Assembly: GCA_002215645.1 (NCBI GenBank)
Contig: NGFI01000004.1
Coordinates: 121,924-185,923 of the forward strand
DNA: 64,000 nt
Direction: 5' to 3'
Source of the DNA: Gemmatimonadetes bacterium 2013_60CM_65_52
Lineage (GTDB): Bacteria; Gemmatimonadota; Gemmatimonadetes; Gemmatimonadales; Gemmatimonadaceae
Shown here: positions 29,812 through 39,563 of the stretch, piece after piece
Layout: the number at the start of each line of letters is the position of its first letter
How positions within the stretch are numbered: position 1 is the first letter of the stretch
Notes under the pieces: generated by a model
Databases searched by the model: none
Told to the model about the DNA's origin: nothing
The model's input: the letters and a program-made list of their open reading frames with translations, nothing else
Made by a program: the position numbers and the translations under genes

Positions 29812-30645
29812 ATGACTGCGTCCAATTTCAGCAACGCAGGCGCGGGATCGTCCGCCGAGATCGCCTCCGCACTGGCGTGCGTCCGCGCCGAGAGCCCGCT
29901 GGTGCAAAACATCACCAACTACGTGGTGATGAACACCACGGCCAATGCGCTGCTGGCCGTCGGTGCGTCGCCGGCCATGGTGCACGCGGTGGAAGAGGTC
30001 GAGGACTTCGTCTCGATCTCGCGCGCGCTCGTGATCAACATCGGAACGCTGTCACCCAGATGGGTGGAGGCCATGCGCCTCGCCGCGTTGCGCGCGCGTG
30101 CGCGAGCGATCCCATGGGTACTCGATCCGGTCGGCGTCGGCGCCACCGCGTACCGCACGCAGGTCGGGGCCGAGTTGGCGCGGATGTCGCCGGCAGTCAT
30201 TCGAGGGAATGCGTCCGAGATCATGGTGCTCGCGGGCTCCGTTGGCGCTGCCGGCAAGGGTGTGGACAGCACGCAATCGACCGACGACGCGCTGGGTCCT
30301 GCGCGCGCGCTCGCGCGCGAAACGGGCGCCATCGTGGCAATGACCGGCGTAGTGGACTACGTCACCGATGGAACGCGTGTGGCGGCCGTACGAAACGGAC
30401 ACCCGATGATGGCCCGTGTCACGGGGCTCGGCTGCACGGCGTCAGCGCTCGTCGGCGCGTTCGTCGCCGTGCACGATGACGCACTCTCCGGCGCGGCAGG
30501 CGCGCTGACCGTACTCGGTGTCGCCGGCGAGCTCGCTGCCGCGCGCTCGGCAGGACCCGGCTCTTTGCAGATGCACCTGCTCGACACGCTCTACGCGATG
30601 GACGAGCGGACACTCGAGCAGCACGCGCATGTGAGCTACGCGTGA
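29812..30645 (+). CDS. thiM: Hydroxyethylthiazole kinase
   Basis: 277 aa. PLVQNITNYVVMNTTANAL is the N-terminal substrate-binding signature, followed by DPVGVGATAYRT and the ATP/catalytic MARVTGLGCTASALVGAF. It phosphorylates salvaged hydroxyethylthiazole. It starts five bases after thiC and overlaps thiE. Its presence, and the absence of thiG/thiS here, suggests thiazole salvage, though de novo genes may lie elsewhere. Confidence 0.96.
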   Translation: MTASNFSNAGAGSSAEIASALACVRAESPLVQNITNYVVMNTTANALLAVGASPAMVHAVEEVEDFVSISRALVINIGTLSPRWVEAMRLAALRARARAIPWVLDPVGVGATAYRTQVGAELARMSPAVIRGNASEIMVLAGSVGAAGKGVDSTQSTDDALGPARALARETGAIVAMTGVVDYVTDGTRVAAVRNGHPMMARVTGLGCTASALVGAFVAVHDDALSGAAGALTVLGVAGELAAARSAGPGSLQMHLLDTLYAMDERTLEQHAHVSYA

Positions 30646-31310
30646 TCAACGCGCGCGGCTCTCTCGATCTGAGCGTCTATCTTGTCATCGGACCCGGGAT
30701 GACGCTGGGCCGCACCGTGCACGACGTGGTGCTCTCCGCGGTTGCGGGCGGTGTGACGGTAGTACAGCTCCGTTGGAAGGATGGGCCAACCGGCGCATTC
30801 GTGGAGATGGCACGCGTGCTCGTCGCGGCGTTGTCGCCTCTCGACGTTCCGCTGCTCGTCAACGATCGAGTCGATGTCGCACTCGCTGCCGGCGCACGCG
30901 GCGTGCACGTCGGACAGGACGACATGTCTCCAGCCGACGCCCGGCGACTCCTCGGCCCCGACGCGATCATCGGCCTGTCGATCACCACGCTCGAGGAGGC
31001 GCGCGCCATGAACCCGGCGATCGTGGACTACGCGGGCATCGGACCTGTGTTTCCCACACCGTCGAAGCTTGATGCCGCCGCGCCACTCGGCCTCGCCGGC
31101 GTGCGCGACGTTCGTGCGGCGATCATGACACCGGCCGTCGCCATCGGCGGAATCACCTGCGACAACGCGAGTGAGGTGATGACCACCGGCGTCGACGGCG
31201 TCGCCGTGATCTCCGCCGTGTGCGGGGCAGACGATCCACGCGGCGCGGCTGAGCGCCTGACTGCATCACTCGGCGGGGTGCGACGTCGAACTCCCGCGAC
31301 GGCGGGATGA
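30642..31310 (+). CDS. thiE: Thiamine-phosphate synthase
   Basis: 222 aa. TIM-barrel ThiE signatures: VQLRWKDG, LLVNDRVDVALAAGARGVHV, GQDDM, and GIGPVFPTPSK. It joins HMP-PP and thiazole phosphate to thiamine phosphate. The GTG start overlaps the thiM stop (GTGA); its own stop overlaps the thiD start (ATGA). Confidence 0.97.
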   Translation: MINARGSLDLSVYLVIGPGMTLGRTVHDVVLSAVAGGVTVVQLRWKDGPTGAFVEMARVLVAALSPLDVPLLVNDRVDVALAAGARGVHVGQDDMSPADARRLLGPDAIIGLSITTLEEARAMNPAIVDYAGIGPVFPTPSKLDAAAPLGLAGVRDVRAAIMTPAVAIGGITCDNASEVMTTGVDGVAVISAVCGADDPRGAAERLTASLGGVRRRTPATAG

Positions 31311-32140
31311 GCACCACGCTGAACGTTCTGAGCATCGCCGGCTCGGATCCGAGCGGCGGAGCGGGCATACAGGCTGACCTCAGGACCTTCGCCGCGCTTG
31401 GCGCCTACGGATGCACAGTCGTCACCGCACTCACGGCGCAGAATACGATCGGCGTGTCATCGGTTTTCTCTGTCCCCGCTTCGGTCATCGGCGCACAGCT
31501 GGAGGCCGTCGCCTCCGACGTTTCGATTGCCGCGGTGAAGATCGGCATGCTCGGCTCCGCGGCCGCCGTGCGCGCGGTGGTCGAACACCTGTGGAGTCAT
31601 CCGTATCCCTTCGTCGTGCTGGATCCCGTCCTGCGTGCGAGCACGGGTGCCACGCTGCTGGACGAGGATGCCGTGCGCCTCGTGCGAGACGAGCTGCTGC
31701 CATTGGTCACCGTCGTAACGCCGAACGCTTTCGAGGCCGGCGTGTTCGCTCAGGTCGCGACGCCGACGTCGCTCGCCGCTGCGCACGATGCCGCCTCACA
31801 TCTTCGAGCGTACGACGCACGCGCCGTACTCGTGACCGGCATTCAGGACGGTGAAGACGTCGTGGACGTGCTGCATACGTCGACTGGCATCTTCGAGCAC
31901 CGTGCGACGAGTGCGGACGCGACCACCACGCATGGCACGGGATGTACGCTCTCGTCCGCGATCACGGTGCTGTTGGCGCGCGGGTACGAGCTGAACGACG
32001 CGTGCGCGCACGCCCAGCGATTCGTCGCCGATGCCATCACGCATGGCAGCGAGCTCGCGGTTGGTCACGGAGCGGGACCGGTGCATCAACTGGCTGCCAT
32101 GTGGACGTGCGGCCCGGGTGGAGAGGTCCGTCGAGCATGA
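31307..32140 (+). CDS. thiD: Hydroxymethylpyrimidine/phosphomethylpyrimidine kinase
   Basis: 277 aa. SIAGSDPSGGAGIQADL is the N-terminal signature and TTHGTGCTLSSAI the catalytic anion-hole/ATP motif of ribokinase-like ThiD. It phosphorylates HMP and HMP-P. Last gene of the thi operon; a palindromic repeat begins about 15 bases after its stop and could serve as the operon's terminator. Confidence 0.97.
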   Translation: MSTTLNVLSIAGSDPSGGAGIQADLRTFAALGAYGCTVVTALTAQNTIGVSSVFSVPASVIGAQLEAVASDVSIAAVKIGMLGSAAAVRAVVEHLWSHPYPFVVLDPVLRASTGATLLDEDAVRLVRDELLPLVTVVTPNAFEAGVFAQVATPTSLAAAHDAASHLRAYDARAVLVTGIQDGEDVVDVLHTSTGIFEHRATSADATTTHGTGCTLSSAITVLLARGYELNDACAHAQRFVADAITHGSELAVGHGAGPVHQLAAMWTCGPGGEVRRA

Positions 32141-32154
32141 CCTGAACTGCCGAA

Positions 32155-32242
32155 TTACCACAGAGGACACAGAGGCACAGAGAACGGCGGAGAGGCTCGT
32201 CGTTTTCGTTGTTCTCTGTGATCTCTGTGCGCTCTGTGGTAA
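32155..32242. repeat. Palindromic 'CCACAGAG' repeat, copy 1
   Basis: The left arm (32155-32185) begins TTACCACAGAGGACACAGAG and the right arm (32211-32242) ends CTCTGTGGTAA; the arms are near-perfect inverted copies with about 25 bases between. A further half copy, CTGTGGTAA, lies at 32258-32266. Each arm is itself a tandem of CACAGAG units. Located between thiD and the convergent amidase gene. A transcript could form a strong hairpin in either direction. Confidence 0.8.
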
Positions 32243-32320
32243 ATGGCCGTTCTGTTTCTGTGGTAAGCGCCCGTTCTTTATTGAATGCTCTTCACACAGC
32301 GAGCGACCTTGGATTCGGTG

Positions 32321-33886
32321 TCAGCGAAGCGGCGGCGTACTCGCGGGCGGCCGACGGTGATGGGTCGCTTGCTCGTATGCGTACGCGATGCCGATGAGCG
32401 TCGGCTCGGACCATGCTCGTCCCAACAACTGAAGGCCCGCGGGAAGCACGCCACGAGTGTAGCCCATGGGGACGGTGATCGCAGGGAATCCGGTGCTCGG
32501 TGAGAAGAGCTGGCTGTTATCGCCGTGCGGCGTGTTCAGGTCACCGATGAGCCGCGGCGGATTGCTCCACGTTGGATATGCCAGCGCGTCCAGATGCAGC
32601 GAATCCATCAACGCCATGACAGAGGTTCGCAGCCACGCGCGAAACTGATCGCGGCTCGCGCAGCCGGGGTTGCGTGCCGGTGGAAGAGACTCCGCCTGCG
32701 CGGCCTCGAGCCTCATTTGTATCGTCGGATGAAAGCGGCGCGACGCGATCACCTCCGTCAACGAATGCACGGGCGCGCGAGTGCCCTGTCGAGCGAGCCA
32801 ATCATTGATGTCGAACTTGAACTGGTTGCAGCCGCCTGCCGTCCGTAGCTTCGCGTCGAGATCCGGCACGGCCACTGGATCGACGATGACGGCGCCGCGA
32901 CGACGCATGTCGTCCAGCGCCGCCGTAAAAACGCGGACAACCTCCGGATCGGTGGACTCGCGGTCGTACGCCTGATGGAGGACGCCGATGCGCGCACCCT
33001 TCAACGCATCCGCATTCAGCGCCGCGACGTAACTCTCGGCACGGTGGCCGCGCGACCGCGCCGTCACCGTGTCGGCGGAATCCTCGCCCGCGACGACCTG
33101 AAAGATCGCGACCGCATCGGCGACGGTTCGTGCCATGGGCCCGGCGATGTCCGAGGCGAGGTTCAGCGGTGCGACACCATCGCGGCTCGTGAGGCCCATC
33201 GTGGACCTGATGCCGACGAGTGCCTGGTGCGCCGAAGGACCGCGAATGGAGTTCCCCGTGTCGGTCCCCAGTGCTGCCTCTCCGAGACTGGCGGCGACTG
33301 CGGCCGCCGATCCGCCGCTGGAGCCGGCGGTTGCGCGATCCAGCGCGTACGGATTCTTTGTGTAGCCCGGAAGGATGGAGCTGACCGTCTCGTATGGCGT
33401 GAACGCGAACTCCGCCATGTTCGATTTGGCGAGCACGATCGCACCCGCCTCGCGAATGCGGCGCACCATGAAGGCATCCTGCTGCGGCACCATGCCCGAG
33501 AGTGACAACGAGCCTGCGGTCGTCGGTAGATCGCGTGTCTCGAAGTTGTCCTTCACGATCATTGGAATGCAGTGCAGAGGTCCTACAGGGCCACCGCTGG
33601 CGAATCGCTTGTCGAGTGAATCGGCCGTGGCGAGCGCCGCCGGATTCACGACGATGAGGGCGTTGATCGCCGGACCGTTCTTGTCGTACGCGGCGATGCG
33701 CGCGAGGTAGCCGTTTACAAGCTCGCGGCAGGTGAGCGTTCCGGCCCGCATGGCAGCGTGAATCTCGCTGATGCTGGCCTCAGCGACCTCGAAGGGCACG
33801 CGAGGTTTTTGCGGAGCAGGCTGCGCGCTTATGGCGACGGAGCAGACAAGCGCGAGGAAAATCGAAAGAAGTCGAGATGTTCGCAT
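32321..33886 (-). CDS. Exported amidase (amidase signature family)
   Basis: 521 aa from the ATG at 33886, which begins a signal peptide (RTSRLLSIFLALVCSVAISA); the frame extends upstream without function. The Ser-cisSer-Lys triad of the amidase-signature family is present: Lys in IPMIVKDNFETRD, the GSSGGSAAAVAA glycine-serine loop, and the nucleophile in GTDTGNSIRGPS. Substrate unknown. GatA-like members work in the cytoplasm, but this one has a leader, so it probably hydrolyses amides or peptide amides outside the cytoplasm. It lies 49 bases after the LLM gene. Confidence 0.88.
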   Translation of the reverse strand: MRTSRLLSIFLALVCSVAISAQPAPQKPRVPFEVAEASISEIHAAMRAGTLTCRELVNGYLARIAAYDKNGPAINALIVVNPAALATADSLDKRFASGGPVGPLHCIPMIVKDNFETRDLPTTAGSLSLSGMVPQQDAFMVRRIREAGAIVLAKSNMAEFAFTPYETVSSILPGYTKNPYALDRATAGSSGGSAAAVAASLGEAALGTDTGNSIRGPSAHQALVGIRSTMGLTSRDGVAPLNLASDIAGPMARTVADAVAIFQVVAGEDSADTVTARSRGHRAESYVAALNADALKGARIGVLHQAYDRESTDPEVVRVFTAALDDMRRRGAVIVDPVAVPDLDAKLRTAGGCNQFKFDINDWLARQGTRAPVHSLTEVIASRRFHPTIQMRLEAAQAESLPPARNPGCASRDQFRAWLRTSVMALMDSLHLDALAYPTWSNPPRLIGDLNTPHGDNSQLFSPSTGFPAITVPMGYTRGVLPAGLQLLGRAWSEPTLIGIAYAYEQATHHRRPPASTPPLR

Positions 33887-33935
33887 GACACCGATGTACA
33901 CATGCCGAATCGCTCCCGCAACCTCGCGTGCTCTG

Positions 33936-34970
33936 CTACTTCTCCGCGAGCGCCTTGCGCACGGCGGGCGCGACGCGCGTGCCGAGCAATTCGATGGCCT
34001 GCATGAGCTTTGCGTGAGGGAGCGAAGACGCATTCATCTGGAACGTGAAGCGTGAGACGCCGCCCAACGCCTCGCTATGTCGGACGATCTTCTCCGCGAC
34101 CTCGTCGGGATCACCGATCAGGAGCGCACCGTAAGGGCCTCGCTGCGCGTCGAACGCAGCCCGTGTGACCGGCGGCCATCCGCGCTCCTTCCCGATATCG
34201 GTGACGGCCCGCGCATAGCCCGGAAAGAACTCATCGGCGGCCTGTTGCGTCGTCGCGGCTACATAGCCGAGCGAGTGTACACCAACCTTGAGGCGATCGG
34301 GTGGATGCCCCGCACGCGCACCCGCCTCACGGTAAAGATCGACGAGGGGACGGAAACGTCGCGTCTCTCCTCCGATGATGGCGACCATCAACGGCAACCC
34401 GAGGACGCCGGCCCGGGCGAACGATTGCGGCGTGCCACCGACCCCCAGCCATATCGGTAGGGGATTCTGCACCGGTCTGGGATAGACACCCTGGCCAGTG
34501 AGGGGAGCGCGATGCTTGCCGGACCAGTGCACCTTCTCGTTGTCGCGGATCTTCAGCAGCAACTCGAGGTTCTCGGCGAACAACGAGTCGTAATCCTCGA
34601 GCCGGAGGCCGAACAACGGAAAGGATTCGATGAACGAGCCGCGTCCCGCCACGATCTCGGCACGCCCCTGCGACAGGAGATCGATTGTCGCAAAGCTCTG
34701 GAACACGCGCACGGGATCCGCCGAGCTGAGAACTGTTACGGCGCTAGTGAGCCGGATGCGGCTCGTCCGCACCGCTGCGGCTGCGAGAATGACGGCGGGC
34801 GCGGAGTCGAGAAATTCCTCGCGATGGTGTTCGCCGATGCCGAATACGTCGAGTCCAACCTGATCCGCGGACTCGATTTGTTCGATCAGGTTGCGAAGGC
34901 GCACCGATGCGCTGATCGCACGACTGGTGTCGTCATGCGCGGCGGCGAAGCTGTCGATGCCGATCTGCAC
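33936..34970 (-). CDS. LLM-class flavin-dependent oxidoreductase
   Basis: 344 aa, bacterial luciferase-like fold. GLDVFGIGEHHREEFLDSAP near residues 39-58, SAVTVLSSADPVRVFQSFAT, and EIVAGRGSFIESFPLFG are typical of the F420/FMN luciferase-like family. The start is GTG at 34970, preceded by GAGGGTCAG. Substrate unknown. It is between the kinase gene (63 bases upstream) and the amidase gene. Confidence 0.88.
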   Translation of the reverse strand: MQIGIDSFAAAHDDTSRAISASVRLRNLIEQIESADQVGLDVFGIGEHHREEFLDSAPAVILAAAAVRTSRIRLTSAVTVLSSADPVRVFQSFATIDLLSQGRAEIVAGRGSFIESFPLFGLRLEDYDSLFAENLELLLKIRDNEKVHWSGKHRAPLTGQGVYPRPVQNPLPIWLGVGGTPQSFARAGVLGLPLMVAIIGGETRRFRPLVDLYREAGARAGHPPDRLKVGVHSLGYVAATTQQAADEFFPGYARAVTDIGKERGWPPVTRAAFDAQRGPYGALLIGDPDEVAEKIVRHSEALGGVSRFTFQMNASSLPHAKLMQAIELLGTRVAPAVRKALAEK

Positions 34971-35033
34971 CTGACCCTCGGTAGAAAAGGGAAGACCATC
35001 TGATGGGCAACTGTGACGTCACCCCGCGTTCCG

Positions 35034-37673
35034 TCACTTCTTTGCGCCCTGCGCCATACGCTCCCGAAGCTCGTCGAGCCAGCCGGTGGCGACTATGATG
35101 CGCTGCGCTGCCTCATTACTGTTGCCGATCATCAGAAACGTTTTGCCGTCGCGCGAAACGTCGTAGAACGCGTACGTACCCGTTCCGCGAAAATGATCCG
35201 GGAATAAGACCTGGCGGCTCGTGACCGTGAATGTCGGCGTCGTCACGATGCCAGCGGCGATCATCTTCCCTCCCGCTCGGTAATAGAGTGTCTTTCCATC
35301 TGGCGCCCACACCGGCTCCCCGCCGCCCTCGAGGGAGATCTGATGCCGGCCGCCGTCTCCGGACATGGCAATGACGTACACCTCGCGCTGTCCCGAATCG
35401 TCGCCGTAGTACGCGACCCACCGCCCGTCGGATGAAATGCGCGCGCCGCCTTCGCCCATGGGCGTCACAACGAGTGGACGGGGCTTCCCCGGCGGGTCGC
35501 CCTCGGCGACGAAGATGTCGGAGTACCCTCCATTCCGGATCACGGCCCACAGGTTTCCCCTCGGCGCAGGCGCCACGGCGAGAATTTCCTGGTCGCCGCC
35601 GAACAGGGTTTCAGGTGTACCGCTGCCGTCCCACCGCTGACGCCTCACGTGAACACCGGCCGAGTCTCGAACCATCCAGACGACTCGTTCCCCGTCGGCC
35701 ATCCAGGCCGGTGCCGTGCTGTTGCCGCCGCTCGTGAGACGCGTGGTGGTTCGAGTTCTGTCGTTGTACACCCAGATGTCGGACTTGCTGAAGGACGTTC
35801 GCTCCGCCATGTGGAACGCGAACCGATCGCTCGTCGGAGAGAACGTCGGCAGCGAGTACGACCGCTTCTCGGACAGCAGCGGGCGAGAGCCACCATCGTG
35901 GTCCACGGCGAGCACCTGTCCGTATGCGTCGCCCTGAACGAAGAACAATGTCCCATCCTGTGAGACGGCGTATTCGCTCGCGCCGCCGCTCTTGATGAAG
36001 ACGTTGTCGAGCACCGTAACGGCTGGGCCAGTAACGCGCAGACTTCGCGCGTCGAACGGAGCGGCGCTTACTGCGCCATCCAGATGCCCGAACAGGATAT
36101 GGCCGGTCGCGACGTACCGAGGGTTCCGCCCGGCGATACCGAGCCGAACGATCTTCCGGTCGTCGAGGCGAACCACGGCGAGTTGAGCGTTTGCCTGATC
36201 GCCTGCCGTCACGATGTCGAACAGGGCCGACTTTCCGTCCGGGAGCAAGAAGGGCCAGACGAACGTCTCGGACTTGCTGCTGTCTGGTGACACGACGAGC
36301 GCCGGGCTGCCGCCGCCGCCGTTGACACGCCACAGCGAGCCGCGCCAGGTGAAGACGATCACGTCGCCATCGCCCCACGCGAACGCCAGCGCGGAATCCG
36401 CGACCGTGACCGCCGGGCCGCCGGAGAGCGGAACCTTCACAAGATGGTTGTTCTGCACGAAGCCGATCCACTTGCCATCGGGCGAGAACTTGGTCTGTCT
36501 GGCGGTCTCCGTGCCTGGAATCGGAGTGACGCGGAGGTCGTTCAGATTTCTGAGGTACAACTGCTCCGTTGCCTCGCCGCCCGGGTACACGATCGACGAG
36601 CCGTCCGGCGAGATGGCGAAGTTCTGTCCCCATTCTTCCGGACGGATGCGCGCCGAGTCGGGCACCACGATCGTGAAGCGCGTTCTCTTCACCGGCGGCG
36701 TGATCGACCGCGACGCGGTAGAGATCCAGCCGGCCAGGGCAAGAGTCGCGAGCAGAGACGCCGCGAGTACGGGCGCGGACACGCGACGTCGTGCCGTGCG
36801 CGCGGCCTCGGCACTGGCAGCAAACGTCGCGCTCGTGTAGCCGGGATTCCCCAGTGCGTCGGCGAATGCCTTCGCGCTCTCGAACCGGTCGGCCGCCAAC
36901 TTCTCCAGCGATTTCGCAATCGCCGCCGCCACATTCCGCGGCACCGACTTCCGGAATTTCGCCACGTCTGCAGCGGGCTCGGTGATGATCTTCATGATCA
37001 CCTGCTGCGCCGACGCCCCCGTGTGTGGCGGGTTGCCGGTAAGCATCTCATAGAGCACAGAACCCATCGAGTAGATGTCCGACCGCGCCGTGATCTCCTT
37101 CTCCGCGGTGGCTTGCTCGGGACTCATGTAATGCGGCGTGCCGAGACTGAGTCCCGTCTCGGTCATCCGTCCGCCTGCTGCGGCGCTCACCGCCAGCGCG
37201 ATGCCGAAGTCCATCACCATCGCGCGGCCATCGTGCAGCAGGATGTTCTCCGGCTTGATGTCTCGGTGGATGACGCCATGCCGGTGTGCGTAGTCGAGCG
37301 CGTCGGCCACCTCGCGCGCGATGTGCACCGCTTCGTCCACACCGAACTGCGTCTCGCGATTCAGCTTCTCGCGGATCGTCTCGCCCTCGATGTAGGGCAT
37401 CACGTAAAAGAGAAAACCACTCGCCGTGCCGCTGTCGAAGAGCGGAAGGATGTGCGGATGTTGCAGCGACGCGGTGGTCTTGATCTCTTGCACGAACCGT
37501 TCGGCGCCGAGCACGGCGGCGAGCTCCGGCTTGAGCACCTTGAGCGCAACCTTGCGGCCGTGCTTCAGATCCTCGGCGAGATAGACGGTTGCCATCCCGC
37601 CCGCGCCGAGCTCCCGCTCGACGCGATAGCGATCGGCGAGAGCGGTGACGAGCGCCGTCGGGGCGTTGCTCAT
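35034..37673 (-). CDS. Ser/Thr protein kinase with C-terminal TolB/WD40-like propeller
   Basis: 879 aa from the ATG at 37673, five bases after AGGAAG; a GTG at 37679 is too close to that site. The N-terminal PknB-type kinase has GAGGMATVYLAED, Lys45, HRDIKPEN (Asp138) and DFG (Asp155). A single membrane helix (APVLAASLLATLALAGW) at about 290-310 is followed by an extracytoplasmic propeller of WD40/TolB-like repeats (SPDGSSIVYPG, SSDGRWVAYYG). A sensor propeller outside and kinase inside is the implied arrangement. Last Lys-rich residues AQGAKK. Ligand and targets unknown. Confidence 0.93.
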   Translation of the reverse strand: MSNAPTALVTALADRYRVERELGAGGMATVYLAEDLKHGRKVALKVLKPELAAVLGAERFVQEIKTTASLQHPHILPLFDSGTASGFLFYVMPYIEGETIREKLNRETQFGVDEAVHIAREVADALDYAHRHGVIHRDIKPENILLHDGRAMVMDFGIALAVSAAAGGRMTETGLSLGTPHYMSPEQATAEKEITARSDIYSMGSVLYEMLTGNPPHTGASAQQVIMKIITEPAADVAKFRKSVPRNVAAAIAKSLEKLAADRFESAKAFADALGNPGYTSATFAASAEAARTARRRVSAPVLAASLLATLALAGWISTASRSITPPVKRTRFTIVVPDSARIRPEEWGQNFAISPDGSSIVYPGGEATEQLYLRNLNDLRVTPIPGTETARQTKFSPDGKWIGFVQNNHLVKVPLSGGPAVTVADSALAFAWGDGDVIVFTWRGSLWRVNGGGGSPALVVSPDSSKSETFVWPFLLPDGKSALFDIVTAGDQANAQLAVVRLDDRKIVRLGIAGRNPRYVATGHILFGHLDGAVSAAPFDARSLRVTGPAVTVLDNVFIKSGGASEYAVSQDGTLFFVQGDAYGQVLAVDHDGGSRPLLSEKRSYSLPTFSPTSDRFAFHMAERTSFSKSDIWVYNDRTRTTTRLTSGGNSTAPAWMADGERVVWMVRDSAGVHVRRQRWDGSGTPETLFGGDQEILAVAPAPRGNLWAVIRNGGYSDIFVAEGDPPGKPRPLVVTPMGEGGARISSDGRWVAYYGDDSGQREVYVIAMSGDGGRHQISLEGGGEPVWAPDGKTLYYRAGGKMIAAGIVTTPTFTVTSRQVLFPDHFRGTGTYAFYDVSRDGKTFLMIGNSNEAAQRIIVATGWLDELRERMAQGAKK

Positions 37674-37839
37674 GGACACTTCCTAGGCGCGGCGGAGGCC
37701 TTTGCTCGGACGGGTAACGCGAGCAAAGGTGGCGAGAAGGCGGGAAGTCGGTGAAGCAGAACTTGCCATCCGCCGTGGCCGCACGCCAGCGCCCACACCC
37801 GGGATCGGTGTGGCTGTGCGGCCATCAGCGTGGTTTCTC

Positions 37840-39207
37840 CTACGTCACGTCCGCTCTGGAACCGAGGCCATTCATGAAGTGGGCTCTCTGCTTTCTCACA
37901 CCACTCGCGACACGGTCACGGACGTACGGAGGAAAAGGCGCGGGAAGCTGATCATCGACTCTCGACAGAACACTCTCCGTTGCTTCGACCAGAGCGATCA
38001 TTTGATCGAACGCGTCGGGTGCGCCGGTGCGAGCGGCAAGCTGACGCCAGTGTTGAGCGGTAATGCGACGAATGTGACGATGGGGGCGCTTACCGCGGAG
38101 TGCCATCGCCAACGTGACCTTCTGTTCCGCCAGTTCGTTCGCCCCGCCGCCGACGATGGGCCAGGCAGACAGAACGTCGTACAAGGGGGTCATCACATAT
38201 CCGTCGCGTCTGAGGAAGATGGAGAAATTTTTGGCGTGGCCGTCAGGCGCGGCAAGCAACCAGAATGCCAACTGGGCCTTGGCAAAGACGAGCGAGTCAA
38301 GCGTGGGCTGCTCACCTGCCTGGACGAGGCCCATGCATGCAAGAATACCGGGACCGCCGTCACTCTCGTATTTCCTCCACGCCGGGGTGCCGGTCGCCTG
38401 ACAGAAGTCCTCCTGTGGAAGCCGCAAGATCCACTCCGGGTCGATACCTGTTGGTGGAATCCGTTCGCGGTCAAATCGCTCCACCACGAGAACCTTCTCC
38501 TCGCTCACGGCATCCGCGAACGTTCCGATCTCGGTCCGTGCAACCGGGAGACCCCACTCACCGAGGAGACGCATGCAAAGCCATTCGTTCTCGACGGAAT
38601 CGCGCATGTTGGAGCGCATGTTCCCGACGAGGCCGAGGGGAAGCTTGAGGATGTGCGTGGTGGGTGTGGCGCCATGGGGCTGATACCATTGCTCGCCAAT
38701 TCGGGTCAACGCGAACTTTTCCTGCGCTCCGGCGAGTGAGATCCGGAATTGGTGTAAGTAGTCGTAAGTGCCCGCAACGTCTTGCGACGTGACGCCGCGA
38801 AGCAGCCGTGCGACGTCGGCGTCGCTGATCGGCTGCGCCTCTATGCGTCGAACATCGCCCGGACTCTCGCCTTCGGGAATGATCTGGACCGCGCCGACGC
38901 AGTCGCGTCCAATCGCAGCGAGGAGATCGAAGGCTTGGGTGGATTCGGCACGAAAGCGAGAGCGAATTCGCTCCCGGATGGCAGTGCTGTCGGGAAGGAG
39001 GTTGTCGAACCATGCGACGACGCGATCGCCGGTATGCGGTTCATTGCCGGGGACGATGGGTAGTGACAGGGACAGCGGCCGGACGCGGGGCGATCGGAGC
39101 CATTCGTCGGTGTATTGGAATACGGGCGTGCCCTGTCGGTTGGCGAACCAGCGGCCGACGCGTTCGCCGTTCATCCATACGTCCAATTCGCGTGCGCGTG
39201 GCGGCAT
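37840..39207 (-). CDS. hipA: HipA-type Ser/Thr kinase toxin
   Basis: 455 aa from the ATG at 39207, which overlaps the hipB stop (TAATG); a GTG at 39213 is an alternative. Expected residues are all visible: SLAGAQEKFAL with Ser157 in the position of the E. coli autophosphorylation site Ser150, THILKLP with the ATP Lys188, DGHAKNFS (Asp322) and the metal-binding Asp344 in LYDVLS. HipA toxins phosphorylate a translation factor (GltX in E. coli) to arrest growth; the target here is unknown. The full set of residues argues for an active toxin. Confidence 0.93.
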   Translation of the reverse strand: MPPRARELDVWMNGERVGRWFANRQGTPVFQYTDEWLRSPRVRPLSLSLPIVPGNEPHTGDRVVAWFDNLLPDSTAIRERIRSRFRAESTQAFDLLAAIGRDCVGAVQIIPEGESPGDVRRIEAQPISDADVARLLRGVTSQDVAGTYDYLHQFRISLAGAQEKFALTRIGEQWYQPHGATPTTHILKLPLGLVGNMRSNMRDSVENEWLCMRLLGEWGLPVARTEIGTFADAVSEEKVLVVERFDRERIPPTGIDPEWILRLPQEDFCQATGTPAWRKYESDGGPGILACMGLVQAGEQPTLDSLVFAKAQLAFWLLAAPDGHAKNFSIFLRRDGYVMTPLYDVLSAWPIVGGGANELAEQKVTLAMALRGKRPHRHIRRITAQHWRQLAARTGAPDAFDQMIALVEATESVLSRVDDQLPAPFPPYVRDRVASGVRKQRAHFMNGLGSRADVT

Positions 39208-39467
39208 TACCACTCGCCTCCGCTCTTTGTCGCAGAAGGACGCTTTGGATCTGCGGGCTCTGTGTCGAGATAGACTCGGGCACCGAGCGCGGTGACGAGC
39301 TCGAGCAACTGCTCGAGCGCGACGCTTCCGGGATTCTTTTCGATGGTGCTGATGCGCATCGCGGACACGCCGAGGCGCTCGCCGAGTTGTCGTTGCGTCA
39401 GTCCGCGGGACTTCCTCAGCGACCGGAGATAGCTGCGCATTTGTGCGGGGGTCTGAACCCTGTACAT
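39207..39467 (-). CDS. hipB: HipB-type antitoxin, XRE-family HTH
   Basis: 86 aa. A Cro/C1 helix-turn-helix is clear: LRKSRGLTQRQLGERLGVSA then RISTIEKNPG. It is the partner of HipA, which it precedes and couples to by a one-base overlap. Such antitoxins bind DNA to repress their own operon; two candidate operators lie 30-113 bases upstream. Confidence 0.92.
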   Translation of the reverse strand: MYRVQTPAQMRSYLRSLRKSRGLTQRQLGERLGVSAMRISTIEKNPGSVALEQLLELVTALGARVYLDTEPADPKRPSATKSGGEW

Positions 39468-39496
39468 GGGATGAGTGGTTGCTAAATCAATTCATT

Positions 39497-39511
39497 TACT
39501 TGCGCGAAGTA
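39497..39511. promoter_or_regulatory. Candidate HipB operator 1
   Basis: TACTT-GCGCG-AAGTA is a perfect 5-5-5 inverted repeat, 30 bases upstream of hipB. It overlaps TATACT on the minus strand (39508-39513), a near-consensus -10 box, so binding would block transcription of hipBA. Its right half (GCGAAGTA) recurs in site 2. Confidence 0.5.
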
Positions 39512-39563
39512 TACTTGTGGGTTTCGTAGCGGCTTTACGGCTTGCAAAAATCAATCTAAAGAC

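Noticed and set aside
36444..37754. 436-aa plus-strand frame opposite the propeller kinase gene
   Set aside because: The kinase on the minus strand is complete with all catalytic motifs; the plus-strand frame is a GC-driven shadow.
37680..37839. Possible extra gene between hipA and the kinase
   Set aside because: This 160-base gap holds only short frames without a start signal; it is more likely the kinase promoter and leader.
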